DNA of 64,000 bases from Beijerinckiaceae bacterium (GTDB lineage: Bacteria; Pseudomonadota; Alphaproteobacteria; Rhizobiales; Beijerinckiaceae): the NCBI GenBank assembly GCA_947452005.1, contig CANGBC010000003.1, positions 171,064 through 235,063 on the forward strand, written 5' to 3'. Below are positions 18,439-27,327 of this stretch, piece after piece (position 1 is the stretch's first letter; each line of letters starts with the position of its first letter). Both the position numbers and the translations under genes were made by a program. The notes beneath the pieces were generated by a model. It had not been told where the DNA came from, ran no database searches, and saw only the letters and a program-made list of their open reading frames with translations.

Positions 18439-19133
18439 ACAAGCCAGAGATTCCTGCACAGGGCGAGCCGATCAGCGACCCGCGCAGGGATGCGGGTGGC
18501 AAGGCGCAATCCTTGCGCGATACGGCCTATGAGGCGATCAAACATCGCATCATCACCTGCGCATTTCGGCCTGGCGAATATATCAATGAAGCCTATGTGT
18601 CTGCCATGCTCGGCATTGGTCGCACCCCCGTGCATCAGGCCATCGACCGCTTGATGCTGGAGGGCATGCTCGATGTCATGCCGCGCAAGGGCGTCATTGT
18701 GAAGCCGGTCAGCCTCGATGAAATCATGCAGATTGTCGAAGTGCGCCTGATCAATGAGGCACATGGTGTGCGCCTTGCCGCTGAGCGTGCCGAGCGTGAT
18801 GAAATTGCCCACATGTCGGATGTTCTGGCACGCGCCAAGCAATGGATCGACATGCGCGACAGCGAACAGCTGATGCTGCTCGATCGCGAATTTCACAATG
18901 TTCTGGCACTGGCCTCGAAAAACCATGTGCTCGCCGACACATTGTCCAAGCTGCATGATCGCTCTCTGCGGTTCTGGTTTATCTCCCTCAACCGACCGGG
19001 CCACCACAACCATGTTCACGCGCAGCATGAGGCGATTCTGGCCGCCATACGGGACCACGACCCCAATGGTGCCGAAGCGGCCATGCGCGGACATATCGAA
19101 GAGTTTCGCACCAATCTGACGCGCAGCATCTAG
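18435..19133 (+). CDS. GntR family regulator with FCD effector domain
   Basis: 232 residues; the ATG overlaps the preceding stop (ATGA). Residues about 25-95 form the winged helix (AYEAIKHRIITCAFRPGEYI, then SAMLGIGRTPVHQAIDRL). The rest is the all-helical FCD domain with D..FHNVLALA and, further on, HAQHEAIL and HIEEF, whose histidines usually bind a metal and a carboxylate effector. It is cotranscribed with the catabolic genes 17761-27236 and probably autoregulates them, relieving repression when an acid intermediate binds. Confidence 0.9.
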   Translation: MNKPEIPAQGEPISDPRRDAGGKAQSLRDTAYEAIKHRIITCAFRPGEYINEAYVSAMLGIGRTPVHQAIDRLMLEGMLDVMPRKGVIVKPVSLDEIMQIVEVRLINEAHGVRLAAERAERDEIAHMSDVLARAKQWIDMRDSEQLMLLDREFHNVLALASKNHVLADTLSKLHDRSLRFWFISLNRPGHHNHVHAQHEAILAAIRDHDPNGAEAAMRGHIEEFRTNLTRSI

Positions 19134-19163
19134 TCGCCTGAGACCCCACGAAAAGGAAGCAAG

Positions 19164-20390
19164 ATGACAACCAACAAAAGAGTTCTCATTAGTGGCGGTG
19201 GTCCGGTCGGTCTCTTCTGCGCCCTTTTACTTGGTCGTCGCGGCATTCCCGTGCGCGTGTTCGACGCGAATGCAGAATTGCAAGCCGATCCGCGTGCGGC
19301 AACAACACATCCAGCCACTCTCGAAGTGCTCGGCGAAGCTGGCCTTGTTGAAGATATGGCGGAAGCGGGACTGATTGCGCCGATCTTCCAGTTCTGGGAT
19401 CGCCCGACACATAATCTTGTCGCAACGTTCGATCTTGATCTGCTCAAGAATGACACGAAATACCCCTATGTCATTCAATGCGAGCAATACAAAACCGCGC
19501 AGATCATTCTCAAGCGCTTGCTGAAAATGCCTAATGTCGAAGTGCTGTTTGGGCATAAGGTCACCGGCATCACGCAAAAGGCTGATGGCGTATCAGTTGA
19601 TGTGGAAAGCAAGGCGGGCGTTGAGACCCATGATGGCGCCTGGATGATTGGCGCGGATGGCGGACGCTCGACCACGCGAAAGGCTGCTGACATTCCTTTC
19701 GAAGGATTCACTTGGGCCGAGCGCTTTCTTGTGCTGACCACGCCATTCGATTTCAACAAAGAGCTTGGCTATTGCCCGCGCTCCTATTTCGCCGACCCGG
19801 AAGAATGGTGCAATTGCTTCAAGGTCGCCGCTGATGGACCGCCCGGCCTCTGGCGTCTTGTGTTTCCTGCTGACGCCAATGTCTCTGAAGAGAGCTTGCT
19901 GACGGATGAAGCCGTTCATGCGCGCTTCCAGAAGTTTTTCCCCAACCCGACGCCTTATGACATCGTGCATCGGAATATATACACCGTGCATCAGCGCGTC
20001 GCCTCCACCTTCCGCAAAGGGCGCGTGCTGCTGGCTGGCGATTCTGCGCATGTGAACAATTCGATTGGTGGCATGGGGCTGAACGGCGGATTGCAGGATG
20101 CGGCCAATCTGGCTGAAAAGCTCGTGCAAGTTCTGGACGGCGCCTCAGACCGCTTGATGGATCTCTATTCGCATCAGCGTCGCACCGTTTCGATTGAATT
20201 TGTGCAGGCGCAATCGATTGCCAATAAAAAGCAGCTGGAAACCAAAGATCCGGAAGAGCGCAAGGTCGTGCTGGCAGATCTGGCGCAGACAGCGGCTGAC
20301 CCGGTGAAGGCGCGCGCCTATTTGCTGCGCACATCCATGATTGCCATGCAGCAACGCGCCGCTGCCATCACGCTTGATGAGGCGGTCTGA
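19164..20390 (+). CDS. FAD-dependent aromatic-type monooxygenase
   Basis: 408 residues behind AAAAGGAAG. The class A flavoprotein hydroxylase motifs are all present: the dinucleotide-binding GGGPVGLFCALLLGRRG at the N-terminus, the DG motif IGADGGRSTTRK, and GDSAHVNNSIGGMGLNGG for FAD ribityl and pyrophosphate contacts. Members hydroxylate or oxidatively decarboxylate aromatic and N-heteroaromatic rings with NAD(P)H and O2. The following amidase gene starts within its stop codon (TGATG), so products are made together. With two amidases in the operon, an aromatic amide or N-heterocycle is a plausible substrate class, but not proven. Confidence 0.88.
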   Translation: MTTNKRVLISGGGPVGLFCALLLGRRGIPVRVFDANAELQADPRAATTHPATLEVLGEAGLVEDMAEAGLIAPIFQFWDRPTHNLVATFDLDLLKNDTKYPYVIQCEQYKTAQIILKRLLKMPNVEVLFGHKVTGITQKADGVSVDVESKAGVETHDGAWMIGADGGRSTTRKAADIPFEGFTWAERFLVLTTPFDFNKELGYCPRSYFADPEEWCNCFKVAADGPPGLWRLVFPADANVSEESLLTDEAVHARFQKFFPNPTPYDIVHRNIYTVHQRVASTFRKGRVLLAGDSAHVNNSIGGMGLNGGLQDAANLAEKLVQVLDGASDRLMDLYSHQRRTVSIEFVQAQSIANKKQLETKDPEERKVVLADLAQTAADPVKARAYLLRTSMIAMQQRAAAITLDEAV

Positions 20391-21742
20391 TGACGAAAGC
20401 TCAACCACAGTCTTTCGCGCAAGCCATCCCGCAATTCACCAACGGGACCGATACGCCGCGTGATTTTCTGGAGCGCTGCATCAGCGTGATTGAAGCGCGC
20501 GAAAAAGATGTGAAAGCCTTTACAGCCTTGCAGCTGGAGGCCGCCCGCAAAGCGGCGGATGCCAGCACAAAGCGCTGGCAGGCAGGCGCGCCCCTCTCCC
20601 GCATCGATGGTATGCCGATGGGTGTGAAGGACGTGATTGAAACAGCCGACATGCCAACCCAAATGGGCTCTGCCCTCTATGAGGGCTGGGCGCCCGGTTA
20701 CGATTCCGCTTCGGTCCATGCGCTGCGGGAAGCAGGCGCGATTATTCTGGGCAAGACGGTGACGACTGAATTTGCAGCCACCCGCCCCGGCCCAACCTGC
20801 AATCCGCATGACCTGACGCGCACGCCTGGTGGCTCTTCGAGTGGCTCGGCGGCGGGCGTTGGCTGCGGCATGATTGCAGCAGGTCTTGGCACGCAAGTGG
20901 TCGGATCAATCCTGCGCCCCGCCAGCTATTGCGGCGTCTATGGGTTCAAACCATCGCTGGGCGGCATCAACCGTGGCGGTAGCCATGATTATATGAGCCA
21001 ATCCGTGCAAGGCGTGCTTGCGGCCTCACTGGCTGATTGCTGGCAAGTGGCGATTGAAATCGTGCAGCGCGCAGGCGGCGACCCGGGCCATTCGGGCATG
21101 ATTGGCCCGCCGATTCCGCCTGAGGCAGATATGCCCACCACACTGGCGTTTCTGAAAACGCCTGGCTGGGAGATCGCAACCGATTCCGCGCGCAAAGCCA
21201 TGGACATGATCCGCGCTCAGCTTGAGGCCGCAGGCATTCGTGTCATTGACGCGCATAGCGATGCTGATGTGGCTGCCCTTGAAGCGCTCTTGCCGGAATC
21301 GCTCGGCCTGACAAGGCGTATAAATGCCTGGGAATCGCGTTGGCCGCTCAACACCTATGCCGACAAGGACGAGAGCAAATTGTCGGAGGGCCTGGTCGAG
21401 CGACTCCATGAAGCGCAAGCCATGCATGTCGAAGATTATCGCCGCGACCTGCTCCGCCGCGAAGAGATCCGCGCGGCCCATGCACATTTGTCGACCAAGG
21501 TTGAGGCCTGCATCACCTTGAGCGCGCCTGATGTGGCCCCTGTCGGTCTTGAATCGACGGGCAACCCCATCTTTGCCGTGCAAGGCTCGCTGCTGGGTGT
21601 GCCCACTCTGTCGTTACCACTCATCACCTTGGACCACTTGCCGCTGGGCATTCAGCTGCTCGGCTTCCTCGATGAAGATGCAGCCTTGTTTGCACACACA
21701 GCTGCACTTCAAACCATCCTGACCCCCATTGCACTCGCCTGA
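20390..21742 (+). CDS. Amidase (amidase-signature family)
   Basis: 450 residues; its ATG shares a base with the upstream stop. The Ser-cisSer-Lys triad is visible: K80 in MGVKDVIE, the cis-serine in TPGGSSSGSAAGV (S149/S150), and the nucleophile S173 in VVGSILRPASYCG. The usual TDxGGS before the nucleophile is TQVVGS here, a mild departure. These enzymes hydrolyse aliphatic, aromatic or ring-opened amides to acid and ammonia in the cytoplasm. It follows the monooxygenase gene and may release ammonia from the oxidised intermediate. A second, different amidase ends the operon. Confidence 0.88.
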   Translation: MTKAQPQSFAQAIPQFTNGTDTPRDFLERCISVIEAREKDVKAFTALQLEAARKAADASTKRWQAGAPLSRIDGMPMGVKDVIETADMPTQMGSALYEGWAPGYDSASVHALREAGAIILGKTVTTEFAATRPGPTCNPHDLTRTPGGSSSGSAAGVGCGMIAAGLGTQVVGSILRPASYCGVYGFKPSLGGINRGGSHDYMSQSVQGVLAASLADCWQVAIEIVQRAGGDPGHSGMIGPPIPPEADMPTTLAFLKTPGWEIATDSARKAMDMIRAQLEAAGIRVIDAHSDADVAALEALLPESLGLTRRINAWESRWPLNTYADKDESKLSEGLVERLHEAQAMHVEDYRRDLLRREEIRAAHAHLSTKVEACITLSAPDVAPVGLESTGNPIFAVQGSLLGVPTLSLPLITLDHLPLGIQLLGFLDEDAALFAHTAALQTILTPIALA

Positions 21743-21780
21743 AGGTCACCATGTCTGAAACCGAAAAAATGGCGAGAGGT

Positions 21781-21811
21781 GGATCAACGCGATTGCCCAT
21801 CCGGTTGATCC
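21781..21811. promoter_or_regulatory. inverted repeat in the gap before the ABC transporter genes
   Basis: GGATCAAC (21781-21788) and GTTGATCC (21804-21811) form an 8-base perfect inverted repeat with a 15-base loop in the 192-base gap between amidase and binding-protein genes. It lacks a T-run, so it is more likely an operator or an mRNA hairpin than a terminator. A separate promoter for the transporter genes could lie in this gap. Confidence 0.3.
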
Positions 21812-21934
21812 CAAATGTATGCGCGCTGTTGCCATGAAAGACCCTGTGCCACGCGAACGTGAAGAGTGAATGGCACTGCAGTTGCATAAGATCAGATGAA
21901 TTTCGGCGCTGCCGAAGGGAAGATGGAGGCTCAA

Positions 21935-22918
21935 ATGATGAAACGCATTTCAACATTGGCTCTGGCCATAGCAGGCATCGCCAGTCTGTCGGGAGCGGCC
22001 CACGCCCAGAAGGTCTGGAAGCACGGCATGGTCGAAGCCAAAAGCGATGCAGGCTTCGTCTTCATGGCTGAAAAAGGCGGCTTTGCTGCAAAGAATGGCA
22101 TCACGCTTGAATCCATGCAGTTCAAGGGCGACGCTATTGCGCTGAAAGCGTTGATCGCTGGCGAAATCGATTCTTACGAAGGTAGCCCCGGCGCACCTAT
22201 GGTCGCCTTTTCCAAAGGTGCCGATGTGCGCCTCGTTGGCTGCTATTGGCCAGGCCTCACCTACGCCATCTTCACCAAAGCGGATGTGAAATCTGTCGCC
22301 GAACTGAAGGGCAAGACATTCGGCATTTCATCCCCTGGCGCCTTGCCTGATTTGTTTGCCCGCGCAGTGCTCGAGAAGAACAAACTCGAGGGCACGGACG
22401 TGCAATATGCGCAGATGGGGTCTGATACCGACCGCTTCCGTGCGGTGATGGCGGGCGTCATTCAGGCCGCCGCATCATCCAGCGAGTTCACGCCCGTGAC
22501 AGACAAAATGGGTCTGAAAGTCCTGGTCCACGCCCATGACGTGACACCAGATTACATCCGCTTCTGCACCTATATGAATTCCAAGACCATTGCAGCGCGC
22601 CCTGACGACGCCGCCAAATTCATGGCGTCGTCCATTCAGGCCTATCGTCATGCTCTGAAAAACCGCGATCAGGTCGTGAAGCTAACCAAGGAAATGACTG
22701 GCGCGAAGGAAGATGATCCGCGCGCTGAATATGTCTTTGATGAAGTGGCCAAGCTCAACGCCATTGACAGCGAGATGACGATTGACCGCCGCAAGCTGCA
22801 GTGGATGCAAGATCTCTTCGTCAAGACAGAAACCTTGCAGAGCTCGATCCAGCTCGACAAATTCATCGATAGCAGCGTGCGCGACAAAGCACTTGCCATT
22901 GCTGGCCCCAAGGGCTGA
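21935..22918 (+). CDS. NMT1/SsuA-like ABC substrate-binding protein
   Basis: Two adjacent ATGs (21935, 21938) follow GGAGG at 21925; the first gives 327 residues. The leader MMKRISTLALAIAGIASLSGAAHA is a clear signal peptide, so the protein is periplasmic. The mature part has the NMT1/THI5-like layout of sulfonate/nitrate/taurine receptors (VFMAEKGGFAAKNGITLESM, then LKALIAGEIDSYEGSPGA). It precedes its ATPase by 14 bases and the permease directly after, giving a complete SsuABC-type importer, probably for the organic compound degraded by the operon rather than a sulfonate. Confidence 0.88.
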   Translation: MMKRISTLALAIAGIASLSGAAHAQKVWKHGMVEAKSDAGFVFMAEKGGFAAKNGITLESMQFKGDAIALKALIAGEIDSYEGSPGAPMVAFSKGADVRLVGCYWPGLTYAIFTKADVKSVAELKGKTFGISSPGALPDLFARAVLEKNKLEGTDVQYAQMGSDTDRFRAVMAGVIQAAASSSEFTPVTDKMGLKVLVHAHDVTPDYIRFCTYMNSKTIAARPDDAAKFMASSIQAYRHALKNRDQVVKLTKEMTGAKEDDPRAEYVFDEVAKLNAIDSEMTIDRRKLQWMQDLFVKTETLQSSIQLDKFIDSSVRDKALAIAGPKG

Positions 22919-22932
22919 GGAGACAGGCTTCC

Positions 22933-23727
22933 ATGAGCAACGCAGTGCAGGGACAAGTCAGCATGGCGGATGTGTCAAAGACTTTCACGTTGAAAGTCGA
23001 AGGCAAAATCCAGATCGTGCAGGCGCTGAAGTCAGTCAGTTTCGACGTGAAACAGGCAGAAATTGTCACGTTGATTGGGCCAAGCGGCTGCGGCAAAACC
23101 ACAGCGCTGCGCATCCTCATGGGGCTTGAGACCGCAAGCCGCGGACGCGTCAGCGTGGGCGGCAAACAGGTCAATGGCTGCGGTTACGACCGCGGCCTCG
23201 TTTTCCAGCATGCAGAACTGCTGCCGTGGCTGACGGCTGCGCAAAACGTCATGTTTGGACTTGAGATGAAGGGCATGCGCGGCGGAGAACTCAAAGACAC
23301 CGCTCAGCGCTATCTCGAACTGGTGGGTCTGAAAGACGCCGCCAATCGCCGCCCCTATCAATTGTCAGGCGGCATGAAGCAGCGCGTGGGTATTGCCCGC
23401 GCTCTGGCCATTGATCCGGAAGTTTTGCTGATGGATGAACCTTTCGGTGCGCTTGATGCTCAAACCCGCGAGACGCTGCAAGGCGAGCTTCTGGACATTC
23501 AGGCGCGCACCAAAAAGACGATCATCTTTGTGACCCATGATCTTGATGAAGCTGTTCTGCTGGCAGACCGCATTATCGTCATGCGTGCTGGCTCGATTCA
23601 AGAGACCATCGAAGTGCCACTGCCCCGCCCGCGCGGGGATCTTGGCGCCTTGCGCGGCACGGCTGATTTTGCAGCGGCACGCTATAAAGTTTGGAAAGCG
23701 CTGCATAGCGCAGAGGCGGTGCATTGA
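22933..23727 (+). CDS. SsuB/TauB-like ABC transporter ATPase
   Basis: 264 residues with all nucleotide-binding motifs: Walker A GPSGCGKTT (49-57), Q-loop Q92, signature LSGGMKQR (144-151), Walker B VLLMDEPFGALD and the switch histidine in FVTHDLDEA (about 202). This matches the nitrate/sulfonate/taurine import ATPases. It lies between the matching binding protein and permease genes; the permease start overlaps its stop (TGATG). It is the only ABC ATPase gene in the window, and whether it could also serve the orphan FbpB-type permeases is unknown; those normally use a different subfamily. Confidence 0.92.
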   Translation: MSNAVQGQVSMADVSKTFTLKVEGKIQIVQALKSVSFDVKQAEIVTLIGPSGCGKTTALRILMGLETASRGRVSVGGKQVNGCGYDRGLVFQHAELLPWLTAAQNVMFGLEMKGMRGGELKDTAQRYLELVGLKDAANRRPYQLSGGMKQRVGIARALAIDPEVLLMDEPFGALDAQTRETLQGELLDIQARTKKTIIFVTHDLDEAVLLADRIIVMRAGSIQETIEVPLPRPRGDLGALRGTADFAAARYKVWKALHSAEAVH

Positions 23728-24554
23728 TGACCAAGAGTGATTCAATGGCCCTCGCCAATCCAAGCGAAGAAACTCCAAAGCTGAAACAGGAAATGCCCAA
23801 ATGGGCCATCACCTGCATGTCTGTCGGACTTGTCGTGGCAGCATGGGAATTCTTTGGGCGTGATGTGAACCCGATTTTCGGGTCCTATCCCTCTGCCATT
23901 GCCGCAGCCTTTTGGGTGTTGGTGAAAAACGGCCAATTGCTCGCAGCCCTGTCACAAAGCCTGAAGGCTTTTGTGGTCGGCTACGGCCTGTCGGTTCTTG
24001 TCGGCGTGCCGCTGGGCCTTCTCATCGGGCGCTCGCGCATTCTAGAGGCCGCCATCGGCGTCTTTATCACGGGTGCCTATGCCATGCCGCTCGTCGCACT
24101 CGTGCCGTTGCTGGTACTGTGGATGGGGCTTGGCTTTGCCGTCAAAGCCTGTGTCGTCTTTCTGATGGCAGTCTTTCCGATCATCATCAACACATGGCTT
24201 GGCGTGCGCGCAGTTCCCAAAACCTTGATCGAAGTCGGCAAAAGTTTTGTGGCCTCTGATTTCACCATCCTGCGCCGCATCGTTTTGCCCGCCACCATTC
24301 CCTATATTATGGCGGGCATTAAACTTGCCGTTGGGCGCGGTGTTGTGGCCATGGTGATTGCGGAATTCTTCACCGCCATTTCGGGGCTGGGCGCCATCAT
24401 CATCAATGCTGCCAATTCCTTCGATACGGCCAAAATGTTTGTGCCCGTCATCGTGTTGATGGTTCTCGCAACCCTGCTGAATTCTTTTGTCGGATGGATC
24501 GAACGCAAGGTTGCGCCTTGGCAGGTCGAATTGTCCGGGCGCGATGAGGGCTGA
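23727..24554 (+). CDS. SsuC/TauC-like ABC transporter permease
   Basis: 275 residues from the ATG that overlaps the ATPase stop. About six membrane segments follow a roughly 25-residue cytoplasmic N-terminus. The ATPase-contact loop is present as TLIEVGKSFVASDFTILRRI, with the expected spacing to the conserved glycine. Typical of single-domain permeases that dimerise with an SsuB-type ATPase. The next gene begins one base after its stop, indicating tight coupling. Confidence 0.9.
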   Translation: MTKSDSMALANPSEETPKLKQEMPKWAITCMSVGLVVAAWEFFGRDVNPIFGSYPSAIAAAFWVLVKNGQLLAALSQSLKAFVVGYGLSVLVGVPLGLLIGRSRILEAAIGVFITGAYAMPLVALVPLLVLWMGLGFAVKACVVFLMAVFPIIINTWLGVRAVPKTLIEVGKSFVASDFTILRRIVLPATIPYIMAGIKLAVGRGVVAMVIAEFFTAISGLGAIIINAANSFDTAKMFVPVIVLMVLATLLNSFVGWIERKVAPWQVELSGRDEG

Positions 24555-24555
24555 C

Positions 24556-25497
24556 ATGTCACGCAAACTTAAAATCGCGGTCCCCGATCTGATTTCCAAT
24601 TCTTACTTCCCAGCCGCGGCTGCTGTTGAATTGGGCTTATTTAAAAAGGAAGGACTCGATGTTGATCTCGAGCTCATCTTCCCGGTCGACAAATGCTATG
24701 CGGCGCTGCGTGACGGGACGATTGATTTCGTCGGCGGCTCGGCCCATTCGGCGCTCGCAGCTTTTCCGGAGTGGAAAGGTGTCAAGCTTCTCTGCGCACA
24801 GGCGCAGGGCATGTATTGGTTTCTGGTCATGCGCGCGGACCTCAATCCGCAGCGCGGCGATCTCGATATTGTCAAAGGCCGCAACATTGGCGCCGCACCC
24901 TGGGTGAATATGGGACTGCAGCGCCTCCTCATCAATGCGGGCTATGATCTGGAGCGCGATCAAATCCGCATTGCGCCTGTTCCGGGCGCAGCGCCGGGCA
25001 CTGGCCCTGTCAATTTCGGCCTGACCGCTGCCAAGGCTCTCGAAGAAGGCAAGATTGACGGCTTCTGGGCCAATGGCATGGGCACGGAAGTGGCGGTCAC
25101 CCGCGGCGTTGGCAAAGTTGTTCTTGATATTCGCCGTGGCGATGGACCAAAGGGCTGCTTTGATTACACAATGGCGAGCATTGCTACATCTGATGCGATC
25201 ATCGCGAAGGAACCAGAGATCGCAGCTGCGGCCGTGCGCGCGATCGTTGCCACGCAAAAGGCGCTGAAGGCGGACGTCTCTCTGGCGACCAAGGCCGGGC
25301 GCGCTCTGTTTCCAGCGCAAGAGGCCGAGCTCATCGAACAGCTGATTGTGCGCGACCTGCCCTATTATGATGCGCGCATCACACCTGATTTTGTTGCTGG
25401 CATGAACCAATTCGCACGCGAGGTCGGCATTCTTCAGGGCAATCCTGCTTATGAAGATGTGGTCGCCACGCAATTCGCACCCCTCTGGAACAGCTGA
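24556..25497 (+). CDS. NMT1/THI5-like protein without signal peptide
   Basis: 313 residues from the ATG at 24556. The sequence begins MSRKLKIAVPDLISNSYFPA, entering the first strand of a periplasmic-binding-protein fold at once. No hydrophobic leader is present, nor in the upstream in-frame extension. It has the NMT1/SsuA fold (AAAVELGLFKKEGLDVDLEL, YAALRDGTIDFVGGSAHSAL). Such cytoplasmic homologues include THI5-type enzymes and some decarboxylase- or sensor-like members of unknown role. Cotranscribed after the permease with a one-base gap. Either it is a cytoplasmic ligand-binding or enzymatic protein, or export uses another route. Confidence 0.8.
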   Translation: MSRKLKIAVPDLISNSYFPAAAAVELGLFKKEGLDVDLELIFPVDKCYAALRDGTIDFVGGSAHSALAAFPEWKGVKLLCAQAQGMYWFLVMRADLNPQRGDLDIVKGRNIGAAPWVNMGLQRLLINAGYDLERDQIRIAPVPGAAPGTGPVNFGLTAAKALEEGKIDGFWANGMGTEVAVTRGVGKVVLDIRRGDGPKGCFDYTMASIATSDAIIAKEPEIAAAAVRAIVATQKALKADVSLATKAGRALFPAQEAELIEQLIVRDLPYYDARITPDFVAGMNQFAREVGILQGNPAYEDVVATQFAPLWNS

Positions 25498-25504
25498 GGA
25501 CACA

Positions 25505-25885
25505 ATGGCGATCAACAAACTCCATGATGAATTTCACACGCTCGACATGGCGAGCGGCTGGGAAGTGCCGGCTGGCTATCCGTCAGGAATCCAGCAAAAG
25601 ATTCTCTCCGGTGCTTTGGACGAAGAGAACAAGAAGGGCAGCCGCACGCGCCTGCTGCGCTTTGATCCGGGCGTCTACACCACCAAGCCCTTCGTCCATG
25701 AATATTGGGAAGAAGTCTTTCTCGTCACCGGAGACCTGACGGTTGGCAATGACGAGCAAGGCAAGGGCGGCGAGAGCTTCTCGCCTTTCACCTATGCTTG
25801 CCGCCCGCCTGGGGCATTCCATGGCCCCTTCCGGTCTGACAAGGGCTGCATCTTGCTGGAAATCCATTATTACGATCCGGTTTGA
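25505..25885 (+). CDS. Small cupin-domain protein
   Basis: 126 residues from the ATG at 25505, preceded by TGAGGA. A single cupin barrel is suggested by TRLLRFDPGVYTTKPFVHEYWEEVFLV (split motif with H and E ligands: VHEYWEEVF) and ACRPPGAFHGPF, which would supply the last histidine. Single-cupin proteins of this size act as small isomerases, dioxygenases or quercetinase-like enzymes, or as metal-binding sensors. It sits between the NMT1-like gene and the second amidase gene, five bases from the latter. Confidence 0.75.
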   Translation: MAINKLHDEFHTLDMASGWEVPAGYPSGIQQKILSGALDEENKKGSRTRLLRFDPGVYTTKPFVHEYWEEVFLVTGDLTVGNDEQGKGGESFSPFTYACRPPGAFHGPFRSDKGCILLEIHYYDPV

Positions 25886-25889
25886 CGCC

Positions 25890-27236
25890 ATGAACGGCCC
25901 GACGCTCGACCAACTCGCGCAAGATCTCGCCACTGGCGCAACAACCAGCGAACGCTTGGTTGAAGATTGCCTCGCACGGATTGACGATGCGAGCGGAGAA
26001 GGCGCCAGCGCTTTCGTGAGCGTGGCGCATGCCAATACGCGCGAGGCGGCGCGCAAAATGGATCAACTCCGCAAGCTGGGCCAGGCGCCGTCGCGCTATG
26101 CGGGCATACCTTTGTCCATCAAAGACCTGTTTGACATTGAAGGTGAGGTGACACGCGCGGGCTCACTGGTTCTGAAAGACGCCGCACCGGCTGAGCGAGA
26201 TGCAACAGCGGTCGTGCGGCTGAAGGCTGCGGGCTTTGTCGTCATGGGCCGCACCAATATGACGGAATTTGCCTTTTCAGGCATCGGCATCAACCCCCAT
26301 TACGGCACCCCCAAAAATGTATTCGACCGCGCTCAGGCGCGTGTGCCTGGCGGATCATCATCGGGGGCCGCCATCTCGATCACGGATGGCATGGCATATG
26401 GTGCTTTGGGGACAGACACCGGCGGTTCATGTCGCATTCCCGCCGCGCTCAACGGTATTGTTGGTTACAAGCCGACAGCTCGGCGCGTCCCCACTGATGG
26501 CGCATTTTCGCTGTCCACAACGCTCGACTCCATCGGCCCGCTGGCACGCACCGTGGCATGCTGTGCGACGCTGGATTCCATTCTGGCAGGCGATGCTCCT
26601 CGCGCGACACAGAAACGCGAAATCAAAGGACTGCGCATCGCGGTGCCAAAATCATTTGTCCTGAATGATATGGACCCTGATGTGAGCCATGCTTTTGCCG
26701 CCACATTGCGCAAGCTTTCAGAGGCTGGCGCTGTCATTTCTGAAATCGCTTTCCCTGAAATGGATGCCATTCCGTCGGCCAACGCCAAGGGCGGATTTGC
26801 TGCACCTGAAAGTCTGGCGACACATCGAGCGCTGATTGAAGCCAGCGCACAGCTCTATGATATGCGCGTCCTGTCGCGCATTCAGCGCGGGCACGAGCAA
26901 AGCGCCCTCGACTATATCGAGCTGATCCGCAAACGCGCCGAGATCATTGCGGCTTTTGAAAACCGGATGGCGGCCTTCGATTGCCTAGCCTACCCGACCG
27001 TGCCCATGATCGCGCCGCTGATCTCCGCTTTCGACAAAGACGAAGACTTCACGCGCCTGAACATGCTGATGTTGCGCAACCCGGCCGTCATCAATTTCCT
27101 CGATGGCTGCGCGATTTCCATCCCGATGACAAAATTGCCCATGGCGCCCACCGGCCTCATGCTCGCCTGCCCGGGTGGACAGGATGAACGGCTGTTTTCG
27201 ATTGCCTTGAGCCTTGAAGCGCTGGCCTGCGCCTGA
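25890..27236 (+). CDS. Amidase (amidase-signature family)
   Basis: 448 residues from the ATG at 25890. Catalytic triad: K78 in PLSIKDLFD, the cis-serine in VPGGSSSGAA (S156/S157), and nucleophile S180 in GTDTGGSCRIPAA, all canonical. It is only distantly related to the amidase at 20390, so the two probably act on different amides in the pathway. It has no signal peptide. It ends the 17761-27236 run; the next gene, a TTT binding protein, follows after 91 bases and may be separately expressed. Confidence 0.88.
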   Translation: MNGPTLDQLAQDLATGATTSERLVEDCLARIDDASGEGASAFVSVAHANTREAARKMDQLRKLGQAPSRYAGIPLSIKDLFDIEGEVTRAGSLVLKDAAPAERDATAVVRLKAAGFVVMGRTNMTEFAFSGIGINPHYGTPKNVFDRAQARVPGGSSSGAAISITDGMAYGALGTDTGGSCRIPAALNGIVGYKPTARRVPTDGAFSLSTTLDSIGPLARTVACCATLDSILAGDAPRATQKREIKGLRIAVPKSFVLNDMDPDVSHAFAATLRKLSEAGAVISEIAFPEMDAIPSANAKGGFAAPESLATHRALIEASAQLYDMRVLSRIQRGHEQSALDYIELIRKRAEIIAAFENRMAAFDCLAYPTVPMIAPLISAFDKDEDFTRLNMLMLRNPAVINFLDGCAISIPMTKLPMAPTGLMLACPGGQDERLFSIALSLEALACA

Positions 27237-27327
27237 GCAACCCTGTCGTTTCCACGTCGCCAGATTTGGAAAACGTTAGCCCCTGTGCCACACTTTATGG
27301 CAACAAGAGACAAAATAGGGGGAGCGC

